Below, in pieces: positions 7,094 to 13,130 of a stretch of DNA of 13,130 nucleotides. The notes under the pieces were generated by a model. The model made no database searches. It saw only the letters and a list, made by a program, of their open reading frames with translations, and was not told the origin of the DNA. The position numbers and the translations under genes are program-made. This DNA is from Methanosarcinales archaeon (lineage in GTDB: Archaea; Halobacteriota; Syntropharchaeia; Alkanophagales; Methanospirareceae): NCBI GenBank assembly GCA_009618475.1, contig WJOV01000089.1, forward strand, positions 1 through 13,130, read 5' to 3'. Numbering within the stretch: the stretch's first letter is position 1; each line of letters begins with the position of its first letter.

Positions 7094-8218
7094 TTATTGG
7101 TCCTTTTCTCCGGATTTTGATTTACCCGGCAGTTCTTTTTTCCTCTTCATCTCCAACTTTAACTTCCATTTGTAGTAGCTTAGAGGATGAGAAACTTTTT
7201 CACAAATCTCGTCGTTTCCAACACAGTTCCCATAGGTGCGCATTGTCGCACAGGACGGTGCAGTATAGCGAACACTTCCCGTATCCCCTGCAATATGCTC
7301 CACCTGATACCTCGTTCGGTCTTCGTCAAAATCAGGCGAATTCTTGTATGTTTCTATTATCTCGTTCTCAGTTAGACCCATGTTCAACAAAAAAGCAGTA
7401 ACCGCGAATCTTGCAGTGTGTGGCACGTTTACACCTTCTTTTAAGTTGCTCAGAATGTAAGATATACAGGGCGGGAAACAGCTTGGGTCTTTCACGAGGA
7501 AGCCGGAACCCGACTCAAAACCGGCGTCACCGAACTTTTTCCGCTTTTCCTCCAATTCCTTCTTTATATCAACGGTATATCTACTTATCGCTTCGCATAT
7601 ATCCGCGGGGACGTCTAATGGCAGGTCTTTCTTTATCCTTTCATATATCGCTTCCTGGATAATGCGAACAAATTCGCTCTTTCTTAGTTTCACACGTCCC
7701 TTCTCCAACCCACGATTCACCAGTTTCCATCTTTTATCGCGAAGATTAGCTGCGAATCGCAAGTAATCAACGAAAGGCATCTGAACCTGCTCTTGCTCTC
7801 GCTCATGCGGTAATCGAAGGAAATCCACTCGTATGCCAAATTCTTCGGACAGCGCGTAAATAATATCCGAGCTGGAACCAGTGCTGGCTAATATCTTTTC
7901 GTGTGCCGATTTAGCCTCGGACAGCGCGTATCTACGGATAAGATAGTCATCGCCGATACACGACACAAGAATACGAGCACAGGGATAGGATAATAATTCC
8001 ATCTCCGCTTGCGCATTGCTAATTATAGCCGGCTTTCGGACCGCTCCACCCTTTATCGCTTCTATTATCCTCTCTTTACCTCTCAACCTTGCACGTTCAA
8101 AAACAGCGGAACTTATCAAATCCTCCAGCGTTACTCCAGACTCTTCTACATGTTTCGATGCCGCCGATAGGAAAGGATAAAGGCATATACGAGTCTCTTC
8201 TTTTACTACTTCCTCCAT
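7094..8218 (-). CDS. priL: DNA primase large subunit PriL
   Basis: A 374-residue protein matching the archaeal/eukaryotic primase large subunit, which partners the catalytic PriS to make RNA primers at replication forks. The N-terminal helical domain (about 1-235) contains LSYPCARILVSCIGDDYLIRRYALSEAK, typical of PriL. The C-terminal domain carries the iron-sulfur cluster region with cysteines at 251 (FPPC), 323 (PSC), 332 (YGNC) and 339 (EIC), the last followed by SHPLSYY, the usual end of the motif. All four expected ligands are present. It ends in a lysine-rich tail. The gene lies 32 nt downstream of the sliding-clamp gene on the same strand, so the two are likely co-transcribed. Its stop codon is one base away from the stop of the convergent exported-protein gene. 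The small subunit is not in this window. Confidence 0.93.
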   Translation of the reverse strand: MEEVVKEETRICLYPFLSAASKHVEESGVTLEDLISSAVFERARLRGKERIIEAIKGGAVRKPAIISNAQAEMELLSYPCARILVSCIGDDYLIRRYALSEAKSAHEKILASTGSSSDIIYALSEEFGIRVDFLRLPHEREQEQVQMPFVDYLRFAANLRDKRWKLVNRGLEKGRVKLRKSEFVRIIQEAIYERIKKDLPLDVPADICEAISRYTVDIKKELEEKRKKFGDAGFESGSGFLVKDPSCFPPCISYILSNLKEGVNVPHTARFAVTAFLLNMGLTENEIIETYKNSPDFDEDRTRYQVEHIAGDTGSVRYTAPSCATMRTYGNCVGNDEICEKVSHPLSYYKWKLKLEMKRKKELPGKSKSGEKDQ

Positions 8219-8250
8219 CGTTTCAAGACGAGCCGCTGCTGCCGCCGCCT

Positions 8251-9039
8251 TTATTCCGACTCTATTCGTGGTGCGAGCAAATAACTGACTTTTCCCTTGC
8301 CATCTGCCACTTCAAATTCTATTTGCAGCGGATAATCCTTACCAAGGTTGAGCGTTATGTTCTCCGCATGGCTCATACCCTTGCTCATTGCCGAGATGTA
8401 GTCCAGCGAGTATAAAGAATGAAGCGTTCCCGGTGTCAGATGTATTAATTGCTCCTTTCTCAAACTTAGCCTCAGTTTATCCATCTCCCCCTCGGTCTCC
8501 ATATAGAACACTTCTCCATCCACACCAAGCACTACGTGGTCGCCTATCTTCTCCGCAGCGCGTATGGTTCTTCTGAACTCTTCCGTTTCGATGGTTACCT
8601 GCACGGGAAACTCAAGCTCCGGGACCTTCGGCTCCTTTCTAAGCGAAGAGGGGTCAAGCAGCGAAACAGTATAGGCGAGACTGCCCATCCTTGTAAACAA
8701 TTTTTGAGCGTGCTCGTCCAGTTCCAACTCAACCTCTTCCCTTCCTCCTATTCCGAGGATTCCAAGCAACTTCACGAAATCCATGCCTATTTCTGTCTCT
8801 GTCTTTGACTCACTCGTGTCTTCAGCACCGGATTCCGCTTCCTTCTCCGTCGCCGCAAACCGAAAATCGTCAAAAGCATCGCTTTGCAACTCGAAAGAAA
8901 TCATTGCCACATTCGCAGGGTCAACCGCCCGGAGTTGTAAACAATCCTCCGCTATTTTTAACTTGCCCTCATCCGTTACTGCAGTAATCGACTCTATGCA
9001 TTCTCTCAACACGCCTGCATCTATCTTAGCCTCAAACAT
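8251..9039 (-). CDS. pcn: DNA polymerase sliding clamp PCNA
   Basis: A 262-residue sliding clamp that forms the ring tethering replicative polymerase, ligase and FEN1 to DNA. The start FEAKIDAGVLRECIESI, the LRAVDPANVAMISFEL motif (about 36-51), the domain-linking segment around LLDPSSLRKEPKVPELEFP (127-145) and the C-terminal strand VSYLLAPRIESE are all characteristic; the LLAPR end forms part of the binding site for PIP-box partners. At about residues 64-83, where archaeal clamps normally have a short loop, there is a longer acidic/serine-rich stretch (TEKEAESGAEDTSESKTETE), making the protein slightly longer than the usual roughly 245-250 residues. A Shine-Dalgarno AGGAGG lies 12 nt before the ATG. 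priL follows 32 nt downstream, giving a replication operon. Confidence 0.95.
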   Translation of the reverse strand: MFEAKIDAGVLRECIESITAVTDEGKLKIAEDCLQLRAVDPANVAMISFELQSDAFDDFRFAATEKEAESGAEDTSESKTETEIGMDFVKLLGILGIGGREEVELELDEHAQKLFTRMGSLAYTVSLLDPSSLRKEPKVPELEFPVQVTIETEEFRRTIRAAEKIGDHVVLGVDGEVFYMETEGEMDKLRLSLRKEQLIHLTPGTLHSLYSLDYISAMSKGMSHAENITLNLGKDYPLQIEFEVADGKGKVSYLLAPRIESE

Positions 9040-9048
9040 TTCTCTTTA

Positions 9049-9098
9049 TTTCCTCCTATCATGTTATAGCATTAAAATAAAATATGATATATTTAAAC
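9049..9098. promoter_or_regulatory. Shared divergent promoter of pcn and the Cas4-like gene
   Basis: On the minus strand TTTAAATA (9090-9097) is a textbook archaeal TATA box. It would start transcription near 9066 and give pcn a leader of about 27 nt that includes AGGAGG (9052-9057). Read on the plus strand the same A/T block (9087-9097) lies about 22 nt before the ATG at 9114, suiting a leaderless or nearly leaderless Cas4-like transcript. One TATA region may therefore serve both directions. Confidence 0.5.
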
Positions 9099-9113
9099 TA
9101 TTTGGTGTGGGTG

Positions 9114-9545
9114 ATGCAACATAAACAGGAACACAAAACCACCATAAAAGTTAAAGTTTCCGATTTAACGCAATACACGATATGTCCACGGCTGGTTTAT
9201 TTCCGTGCAAAAGGGCATAAGCAATCCGGGATAGCAAAGGGGAAAGAGAGAAGCGTGATTGAGAATATTCTGCTGAAGGAATTAGCGTTCGATTTACATA
9301 AAGTTTATGGCGGAGAGGTGGATGAGGAAGGAGGCGGAGAAAGGGGAGAAGGAGAAGGAGAGGAAGCGGAGGAAGAGGATGCGAGAAGATTAATAGAAGA
9401 GATAGTGGATGGTGTGGAGCGGATATATAGTGCGGAATTGAAAGGTTTGCGAAACGTGAGGAATCCGATAAAAGGAGTGGTGAGAAGAGCGACACGTAAT
9501 GACATTGCGGCGGTGATATATGAAGGGGTGGGTGTGAAGTTTTAA
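9114..9545 (+). CDS. Truncated Cas4-like (DUF83-type) protein
   Basis: A 143-residue protein whose N-terminus (about 10-60; IKVKVSDLTQYTICPRLVYFRAKG, then a charged helix) matches the start of archaeal Cas4/DUF83-type RecB-family nucleases, including the single Cys in the CPRLVYF motif that helps ligate the iron-sulfur cluster in that family. After HKVYGGE comes a low-complexity Gly/Glu block (about 65-88), then RRLIEEIVDGVERIYSAELKGL and a short end at VGVKF. Full members are usually well over 180 residues and carry the conserved Asp, Glu-x-Lys nuclease residues and three more C-terminal cysteines; none of these is present. It is therefore a truncated gene or a nuclease-less derivative. ATG 9114 is preferred because the in-frame ATG at 9084 falls in the TATA region. 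No CRISPR array or other cas gene is in the window. Confidence 0.6.
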   Translation: MQHKQEHKTTIKVKVSDLTQYTICPRLVYFRAKGHKQSGIAKGKERSVIENILLKELAFDLHKVYGGEVDEEGGGERGEGEGEEAEEEDARRLIEEIVDGVERIYSAELKGLRNVRNPIKGVVRRATRNDIAAVIYEGVGVKF

Positions 9546-9640
9546 GTTTTAAGTTTCTATGTTGATGAGAAGCCTGCAAGTTGAAATATGTGAGGGGATG
9601 TTTTTAATAACAAAAACCAAATTATATTAAAGTGAGGAAG
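9546..9640. other. Short intergenic region with T-tract
   Basis: It begins with a 7-bp direct repeat (ttttaag, twice, 9540-9553) spanning the stop codon of the Cas4-like gene. The tract gatgtttttaata at 9597-9609 could end that transcript or act as a TATA-like element for the following DUF433 gene, which starts about 35 nt further on. Nothing else is recognisable. Confidence 0.3.
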
Positions 9641-10045
9641 ATGGAAGAGAAAGTTAAAGCAAGGATAGTCATTGATGATAGAATAAGACATGGAAAACCG
9701 ATTATTAAGGGAACGAGAATAACGGTAGATGAAGTCTTGGGGGCTTTGATAGGTGGTATGAATTACGAGGAAATTGAAAGAGAGTATGGAATAGAAAAGG
9801 AAGATATACTTGCTGTAATAGAGTATACCGCTTCTTTTGTTAGAGACAAGGAAATAAGACCATTGGGAAAAATGCAAAAATATAGAGAGATATTCAATCA
9901 AATAGAAACTACGTTACGTGAGGAAAGCAGCCTTTCAACGGAACTGTTTGATTCTCATTTTGGCGAATTTAAAAACTACGAAAATCAAAGTCTATCAGAT
10001 GATGAGTATTTTAGTAAAATGGTTAACTGTTGCCAATTATGGTGA
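9641..10045 (+). CDS. DUF433 antitoxin-like domain fused to the start of a DNA glycosylase
   Basis: The first about 77 of 134 residues form a DUF433 domain: ARIVIDDRIRHGKPIIKGTRI, then DEVLGALIGGMNYEEIEREYGIEKEDILAVIEYTASFV. HGKPIIKGTRI is its hallmark. DUF433 proteins are small HTH-type antitoxins usually paired with a PIN-like toxin, absent here. They normally end about where this one reads RDKEIRPLG. From Met at 9872 the same frame continues as MQKYREIFNQIETTLREESS and later SDDEYFSKMV, which matches the N-terminus of HhH-GPD DNA glycosylases rather than DUF433. It then ends abruptly with NCCQLW. The rest of the glycosylase lies in another frame. So this is an antitoxin whose stop appears lost, or a natural fusion, running into a broken second gene. 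ATG 9641 is preferred; GTG at 9632 is in frame. The stretch is more A/T-rich than its neighbours. Confidence 0.7.
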   Translation: MEEKVKARIVIDDRIRHGKPIIKGTRITVDEVLGALIGGMNYEEIEREYGIEKEDILAVIEYTASFVRDKEIRPLGKMQKYREIFNQIETTLREESSLSTELFDSHFGEFKNYENQSLSDDEYFSKMVNCCQLW

Positions 10046-10574
10046 AACGGAAATACACCAGATTTTATCTAATCCAAGAATGATACGAAATCCTAAAAAA
10101 ATTAAAGCATGTATTAAGAATGCAAAAATATTCAAAGAAATTGTGTCTGAACATGGTTCATTTGATCGTTATGTAAAGTCATTTGAACCCTGTGATTCCT
10201 TTGAAAATCTTATGCTATTTAAAGAAGAAATTGAATATAAGTTCGCTTTTTTAGGTGGTATCACTGTTTATCACTTTATGATGGATATTGGATTGCCTGT
10301 TATGAAACCAGACAGAGTTATAACTAGAATTTTTAAAAGATTAGAGCTAATTGAAAACGAAAAACAATATCTCAAAACTGTTATTCAAGGACGAAAATTT
10401 AGTCATGCAACAGGTCATCCAATAAGGTATATTGATATAATTTTTGTAAAGTATGGGCAGAAAGGAGAAGAGAAATATTTTGGTTTGATGGATGGTATAT
10501 GTCTTGAGAAGAATCCAAAATGTATGCTTTGTGGAGTAAAAAAATATTGTGGTTATGCAGACAACAGCAGATAA
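9918..10574 (+). CDS. HhH-GPD DNA glycosylase, 3' part (5' part out of frame)
   Basis: From about residue 35 (VANYGETEIHQILSNPRMIRN) the frame is a convincing DNA-3-methyladenine glycosylase I / endonuclease III-like protein that removes damaged bases. It includes the helix KIKACIKNAKIFKEIVSEHGS, the helix-hairpin-helix region FAFLGGITVYHFMMDIGLPVM leading into KPDRVITRIFKRL, whose Asp is at the position expected for the catalytic residue, and a C-terminal cluster motif C-x6-C-x2-C-x5-C (CLEKNPKCMLCGVKKYC) as in EndoIII/MutY. Residues before about 33 (from GTG 9918, or ATG 9999) do not look like protein sequence of this family. The matching N-terminal part is in the overlapping frame that ends at 10045. 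Roughly 20-30 codons expected between the two parts seem to be missing, suggesting an internal deletion with frameshift. Probably a pseudogene. Confidence 0.7.
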   Translation: MRKAAFQRNCLILILANLKTTKIKVYQMMSILVKWLTVANYGETEIHQILSNPRMIRNPKKIKACIKNAKIFKEIVSEHGSFDRYVKSFEPCDSFENLMLFKEEIEYKFAFLGGITVYHFMMDIGLPVMKPDRVITRIFKRLELIENEKQYLKTVIQGRKFSHATGHPIRYIDIIFVKYGQKGEEKYFGLMDGICLEKNPKCMLCGVKKYCGYADNSR

Positions 10575-10651
10575 CAGAGCGTATCTGACTTCGTGCCTTC
10601 GGCACTCCGCCCAAATCCAACCTTACTGCAGGACTTCCGATACGTTCGGAA
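10569..10651. repeat. Cluster of short hairpins in the non-coding stretch
   Basis: Three perfect inverted repeats lie close together. They are agata/tatct (10569-10573 and 10582-10586, overlapping the glycosylase stop), gtgcc/ggcac around a ttc loop (10593-10605), and ttccga/tcggaa around tacgt (10635-10651), the last with an alternative pairing acgtt/aacgt. The base composition here is more G/C-rich than the flanking glycosylase gene. This could be a structured RNA, a transcription end or the remnant of a mobile-element end; I cannot decide. Confidence 0.4.
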
Positions 10652-10688
10652 CGTTATCCACCACCGCGAAAAGAAAGGAGGAAATGTC

Positions 10689-10802
10689 ATGCCAGAATTG
10701 TCTAATTGGAAAGAAACATTAGTCATACAACGTGACCCCAAGCTTGGATGTATCCCTGCAGGTTACGAGTGGATAATCCAATTTGCAAGAATTGAAACTT
10801 GA
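10689..10802 (+). CDS. Small ORF of 37 residues, likely fragment
   Basis: The reading frame (MPELSNWKETLVIQRDPKLG, then CIPAGYEWIIQFARIET) has an unusually strong Shine-Dalgarno site, AAAGGAGG at 10674-10681, 7 nt before the ATG. This supports real translation or a recently broken gene. The sequence looks like the folded start of a larger protein (the stretch GCIPAGYEW is the kind of segment found at the beginning of a domain) that ends suddenly. I do not recognise the family with confidence. Possible readings are the truncated 5' end of a longer accessory gene or a genuine small protein. Confidence 0.4.
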   Translation: MPELSNWKETLVIQRDPKLGCIPAGYEWIIQFARIET

Positions 10803-10810
10803 CTTTCGCC

Positions 10811-10835
10811 ATTATATACAAATCAAGATATTTTT
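10811..10835 (+). promoter_or_regulatory. Promoter of trmY
   Basis: Two TATA-like elements precede the ATG at 10862: attatatac (10811-10819) and agatattttta (10827-10837). The second lies about 30 nt upstream and would give a leaderless transcript, which fits the absence of any Shine-Dalgarno site before trmY. Confidence 0.4.
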
Positions 10836-10861
10836 AGCTATTTTGAGTTCTCCTTTTAAAT

Positions 10862-11440
10862 ATGAAACAATTCATCCTATATACGAGTAAAGCGGTAACA
10901 AGTCCTGATTTCTCTTTGGACGACCTGCCGGGTAGCGGTGGTAGAATGGACCTCGTCGCAAGATGCATTTGCAACGCCCTATGGATAAGTCATGATTTGA
11001 GGCGAGACTCGTGCATTCATGTAGTCGCCTGCGGTAGTCCCAACCCGCCGGTTGTTATCTCCTTTTACGGGAACATGTTGAGGGACGTATCGCCTGACGA
11101 AAGAAACATAGCGGCATGGATAAAGAAAGCGTTAGCGAAGAAGAGGAAGAATCCGGGGATAAGCATACGCAAACTCAGTTTTCAGCAGTTGGTCGAGGAA
11201 TTGGCATCAGAAGGAAACTTCTTTTACATATTACATGAGCAAGGCAGGGATATAAGCGAAGTAAAACTGAAAGTGGATTCCGTATTCGTCCTCGGCGACC
11301 ACATAGGACTGCCCGAGAAAGAAGAAAAGTTCGTTGCGCAATTTGAACACGATAAACTCTCTCTTGGCACTACCTCTTATCTCGCATCGCAATGCGTCAC
11401 CGTGCTGCATTATGAGCTGGATAAAAAACAAATAAAATAA
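10862..11440 (+). CDS. trmY: tRNA (pseudouridine(54)-N1)-methyltransferase TrmY
   Basis: A 192-residue SPOUT-class methyltransferase that uses S-adenosylmethionine to convert pseudouridine 54 of the tRNA T-loop to N1-methylpseudouridine, an archaeal modification. Diagnostic segments are FSLDDLPGSGGRMDLVARCI (17-36), WISHDLRRDS (41-50), the SPDERN motif (77-82) preceding a basic helix, and the C-terminal knot region VFVLGDHIGLPEKEE (141-155) that forms the cofactor pocket, followed by LSLGTTSYLASQCVTVLHYELD. The length is normal for the family. It stands alone on the plus strand and converges with the NFACT gene, whose stop lies 54 nt beyond. It seems intact and ordinary in composition, in contrast to the degraded genes just upstream. 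Confidence 0.93.
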   Translation: MKQFILYTSKAVTSPDFSLDDLPGSGGRMDLVARCICNALWISHDLRRDSCIHVVACGSPNPPVVISFYGNMLRDVSPDERNIAAWIKKALAKKRKNPGISIRKLSFQQLVEELASEGNFFYILHEQGRDISEVKLKVDSVFVLGDHIGLPEKEEKFVAQFEHDKLSLGTTSYLASQCVTVLHYELDKKQIK

Positions 11441-11453
11441 ACCAAAAAAGAAA
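11421..11453 (-). terminator. T-rich terminator of the NFACT gene
   Basis: Downstream of the NFACT stop (11495) the minus strand reads ttcttttttggtttatttta and continues T-rich to ttttttat. Archaeal polymerase commonly ends transcripts in such uridine-rich tracts without a hairpin. It overlaps the last codons of the convergent trmY gene. Confidence 0.45.
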
Positions 11454-11494
11454 TTGTCAATGAAAGCTTACGAAGATTGCAACGGATGAAAATC

Positions 11495-13130
11495 CTATTT
11501 CCGAAGTGGATAACCCCTTTTTATCCTCGACTTCCCGGACGGCAGAAAGCTCATTACCTTCTCTTGCGTTGCTATTTGCTTAATTTCCTCTTTCTTTTCC
11601 TCTTTCGCACTATCAACAAAGATTTTTACAATTTCCTTTGAAAGCTCGTTCTTTTCCAAATCGCCACCGGGCTCGAGCTCGACGAAAATATTCAGCCTGC
11701 CCTTTTGCGACTCCGAAGAAGGGCATGCAACCAGCCTGTTTTTTTCAATGCCTATACACAACCCTAACGCCGCTTTAAAATACTTCCGCTTACCGCGCAC
11801 CATAAAACTCCCTTTCTTTATATACTCCCCGGACGGCGGTGTCTTACTCACCTGCTCGCCGGTAACGCAATAACATTCGCCCTCGTAGAACCCGTATTTC
11901 CAGAGATTGGAATAAGAAGCGGCGAATTGCGCTATTTCCCTCAGACAATCCGCGGAAACGTCCTTACCGGCTGTTTTCGCTATTACCGCCGGTGCACCCT
12001 CCGCCTGCGTATGGAAAAAAAGGTCATTCACGTCCATGTACTTCTTCACAAGAATCTCGTTTGTCGTTGCGTCTTTTCCGCCTATCACAAGAAAACCATC
12101 TGAAGTCTCGAACCATCTAAACCGCTCATACCACTCCTCTTTTTCTCGCCTGACTTCTTTCCTCTTCGGCATCAACGCATCCTCCACCCTTACCTCCCTC
12201 GCCTTTTCCGTTCTTATCTTCTCCTTCGTCGTATCTATCGCACGTTCCACCCCTTCTCTTTTCTTCCTGAACACCTTCGCCTTCTCATAATACGCACCCG
12301 CGTTCTTGTGTAAAGAAACCGAAGTATCAATCTCAAGCTGAACGTCGGTGTCCGGCAGCGTCAAACTGACAACCTTTCTTTTTTCATCCATTTCCCGCAG
12401 TATCTCCTCTATCGCGGTATAACGTGCATAAATCAACTCGCCCTTTTTTATGCACTCCACCTCTTTTAGCTGGAATCTGCGAAGCGCATCAAGTTGCTCT
12501 TTCAAAATCCGTTCATACTTCCCGACCTCCTTCTCGTGTTCACTCTTCGCTTTCTCTTCCACACCTTCTGCTATTTGCGTGGTGAAAAAATCGTCAGCCG
12601 CGTCATTAAAAGAGGCGAAAAGCACTTTTTCTTTCTTCTCATAGACGCTCAACTCAAAAGGAAGAACATCCACTTTTTCTTTCCCTTCTGTCACGATGTG
12701 CGCTCTCAACCTGGATTTATCATTCGTTATTATCGGCTCGAATATAGCAAGTATTGCCGCACGAATGGCTTTTATTTCGCTTGCGGCAAGTTCATCAGCC
12801 TTCTTATTTTTGGCTACCCCCGCCTTTTCACACACTTCTTCCGCATATAACCCGCCTAAACTCAGCTCTGATGCAAGAACCCTGACCACGTCTTTATCCT
12901 CCTGTTTGCAGAGATTCGTTAAATCATGCCCACCCATTTCCAGTGGATTCACTCTTGAAGGGGGTCGCTCATACGTCTCACCTACTTTTATTTTCCGTGA
13001 CGAAAAGCTCCTTCTCCTCAATGGCAGCGTTATCTTCTCATTTTCGTCAATAATCACTATGTTTCCCCTCGGTAGCAACTCCGCGACCAAACGGAGTTTT
13101 TTATCCCACCTCTCTATCGTTATCTTTGTT
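11495..13130 (-). CDS. rqcH: NFACT/RqcH-family ribosome quality control protein, partial at right edge
   Basis: The frame is open to the window edge; upstream of the internal TTG at 13090 it still reads TKITIERWDKKLRLVAELLPRGNIVIID, which is inner NFACT-N sequence, so the true start and first roughly 100 residues lie outside. Numbering from that TTG, the rest of NFACT-N and its HhH segment (about 55-100, with GLYAEEVCEKAG) come first. A long coiled-coil middle follows (about 175-325, with the family segment SLHKNAGAYYEKAKVFRKK). The NFACT-R domain is about 319-430: WYERFRWFETSDGFLVIGGKDATTNEILVKKYM, then DVNDLFFHTQAEGAPAVIAK. A basic tail ends the protein. Homologues (bacterial RqcH, eukaryotic Rqc2/NEMF) bind obstructed 50S/60S subunits with peptidyl-tRNA and direct C-terminal tailing of stalled peptides. 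The catalytic Asp-Arg of NFACT-N would lie off the window. Confidence 0.9.
   Translation of the reverse strand, partial: TKITIERWDKKLRLVAELLPRGNIVIIDENEKITLPLRRRSFSSRKIKVGETYERPPSRVNPLEMGGHDLTNLCKQEDKDVVRVLASELSLGGLYAEEVCEKAGVAKNKKADELAASEIKAIRAAILAIFEPIITNDKSRLRAHIVTEGKEKVDVLPFELSVYEKKEKVLFASFNDAADDFFTTQIAEGVEEKAKSEHEKEVGKYERILKEQLDALRRFQLKEVECIKKGELIYARYTAIEEILREMDEKRKVVSLTLPDTDVQLEIDTSVSLHKNAGAYYEKAKVFRKKREGVERAIDTTKEKIRTEKAREVRVEDALMPKRKEVRREKEEWYERFRWFETSDGFLVIGGKDATTNEILVKKYMDVNDLFFHTQAEGAPAVIAKTAGKDVSADCLREIAQFAASYSNLWKYGFYEGECYCVTGEQVSKTPPSGEYIKKGSFMVRGKRKYFKAALGLCIGIEKNRLVACPSSESQKGRLNIFVELEPGGDLEKNELSKEIVKIFVDSAKEEKKEEIKQIATQEKVMSFLPSGKSRIKRGYPLRK

Noticed and set aside
9114..9545. 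Possible CRISPR-Cas locus because of the Cas4-like protein
   Set aside because: No regularly spaced direct repeats and no cas1, cas2 or effector gene are present in the window.
9151..9579. Minus-strand open frame of 142 codons opposite the Cas4-like gene
   Set aside because: Its Leu/Pro/Ser/His-rich composition mirrors the Gly/Glu tract of the plus strand; no domain is recognisable.
9559..9630. Short plus-strand frame of 23 codons after the Cas4-like stop
   Set aside because: It is too short and without a ribosome site. It does not restore the missing nuclease residues, so it is not a continuation of the Cas4-like gene by a simple frameshift.

Overview
The window is archaeal, most likely euryarchaeal. 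It carries a sliding clamp (PCNA), the large subunit of the archaeal/eukaryotic primase (PriL), the SPOUT methyltransferase TrmY and an archaeal-type NFACT/RqcH protein. AT-rich TATA-like boxes and Shine-Dalgarno sites lie upstream of several genes. The mix (Cas4-like protein, tubulin-like protein, VapBC-type remnants) would fit a methanogen or ANME-type lineage, but I cannot fix the taxon from sequence alone.

Layout. (1) Positions 1-2574, minus strand, form an apparent operon. A divergent FtsZ/CetZ (tubulin-superfamily) protein comes first, overlapping a two-helix membrane protein with a long coiled-coil tail, followed by a small multi-pass membrane protein that runs off the left edge. (2) Positions 2664-3655, minus strand, are an AT-rich accessory patch. 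It holds an intact RHH/UPF0175 antitoxin, a frameshifted PIN (DUF3368-like) toxin and the C-terminal stub of a winged-helix regulator. (3) Positions 3720-7092, plus strand, hold two overlapping genes for exported, C-terminally anchored proteins. One is all-helical; the other has an ABAB array of Ig-like domains followed by a helical stalk. (4) Positions 7094-9039, minus strand, are a replication pair, pcn then priL. (5) Positions 9114-10802, plus strand, are a worn accessory stretch. It contains a truncated Cas4-like protein, a DUF433 antitoxin-like domain fused in frame to the start of a DNA glycosylase whose remainder lies in another frame, a hairpin-rich non-coding segment and a 37-residue ORF. 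(6) trmY (plus) converges with rqcH (minus, incomplete at the right edge).

How the parts may work together. The two blocks around the toxin-antitoxin remnant, reading away from each other, make the most interesting group. One has a cytoplasmic tubulin-like protein lacking the normal GTP-binding signature plus membrane proteins with a cytoplasmic coiled coil. The other has two membrane-anchored external proteins. They could form one envelope or membrane-remodelling system. This is inference from content and position, not an established pathway. The right half is ordinary housekeeping (replication, tRNA modification, ribosome quality control) broken up by decayed accessory genes.
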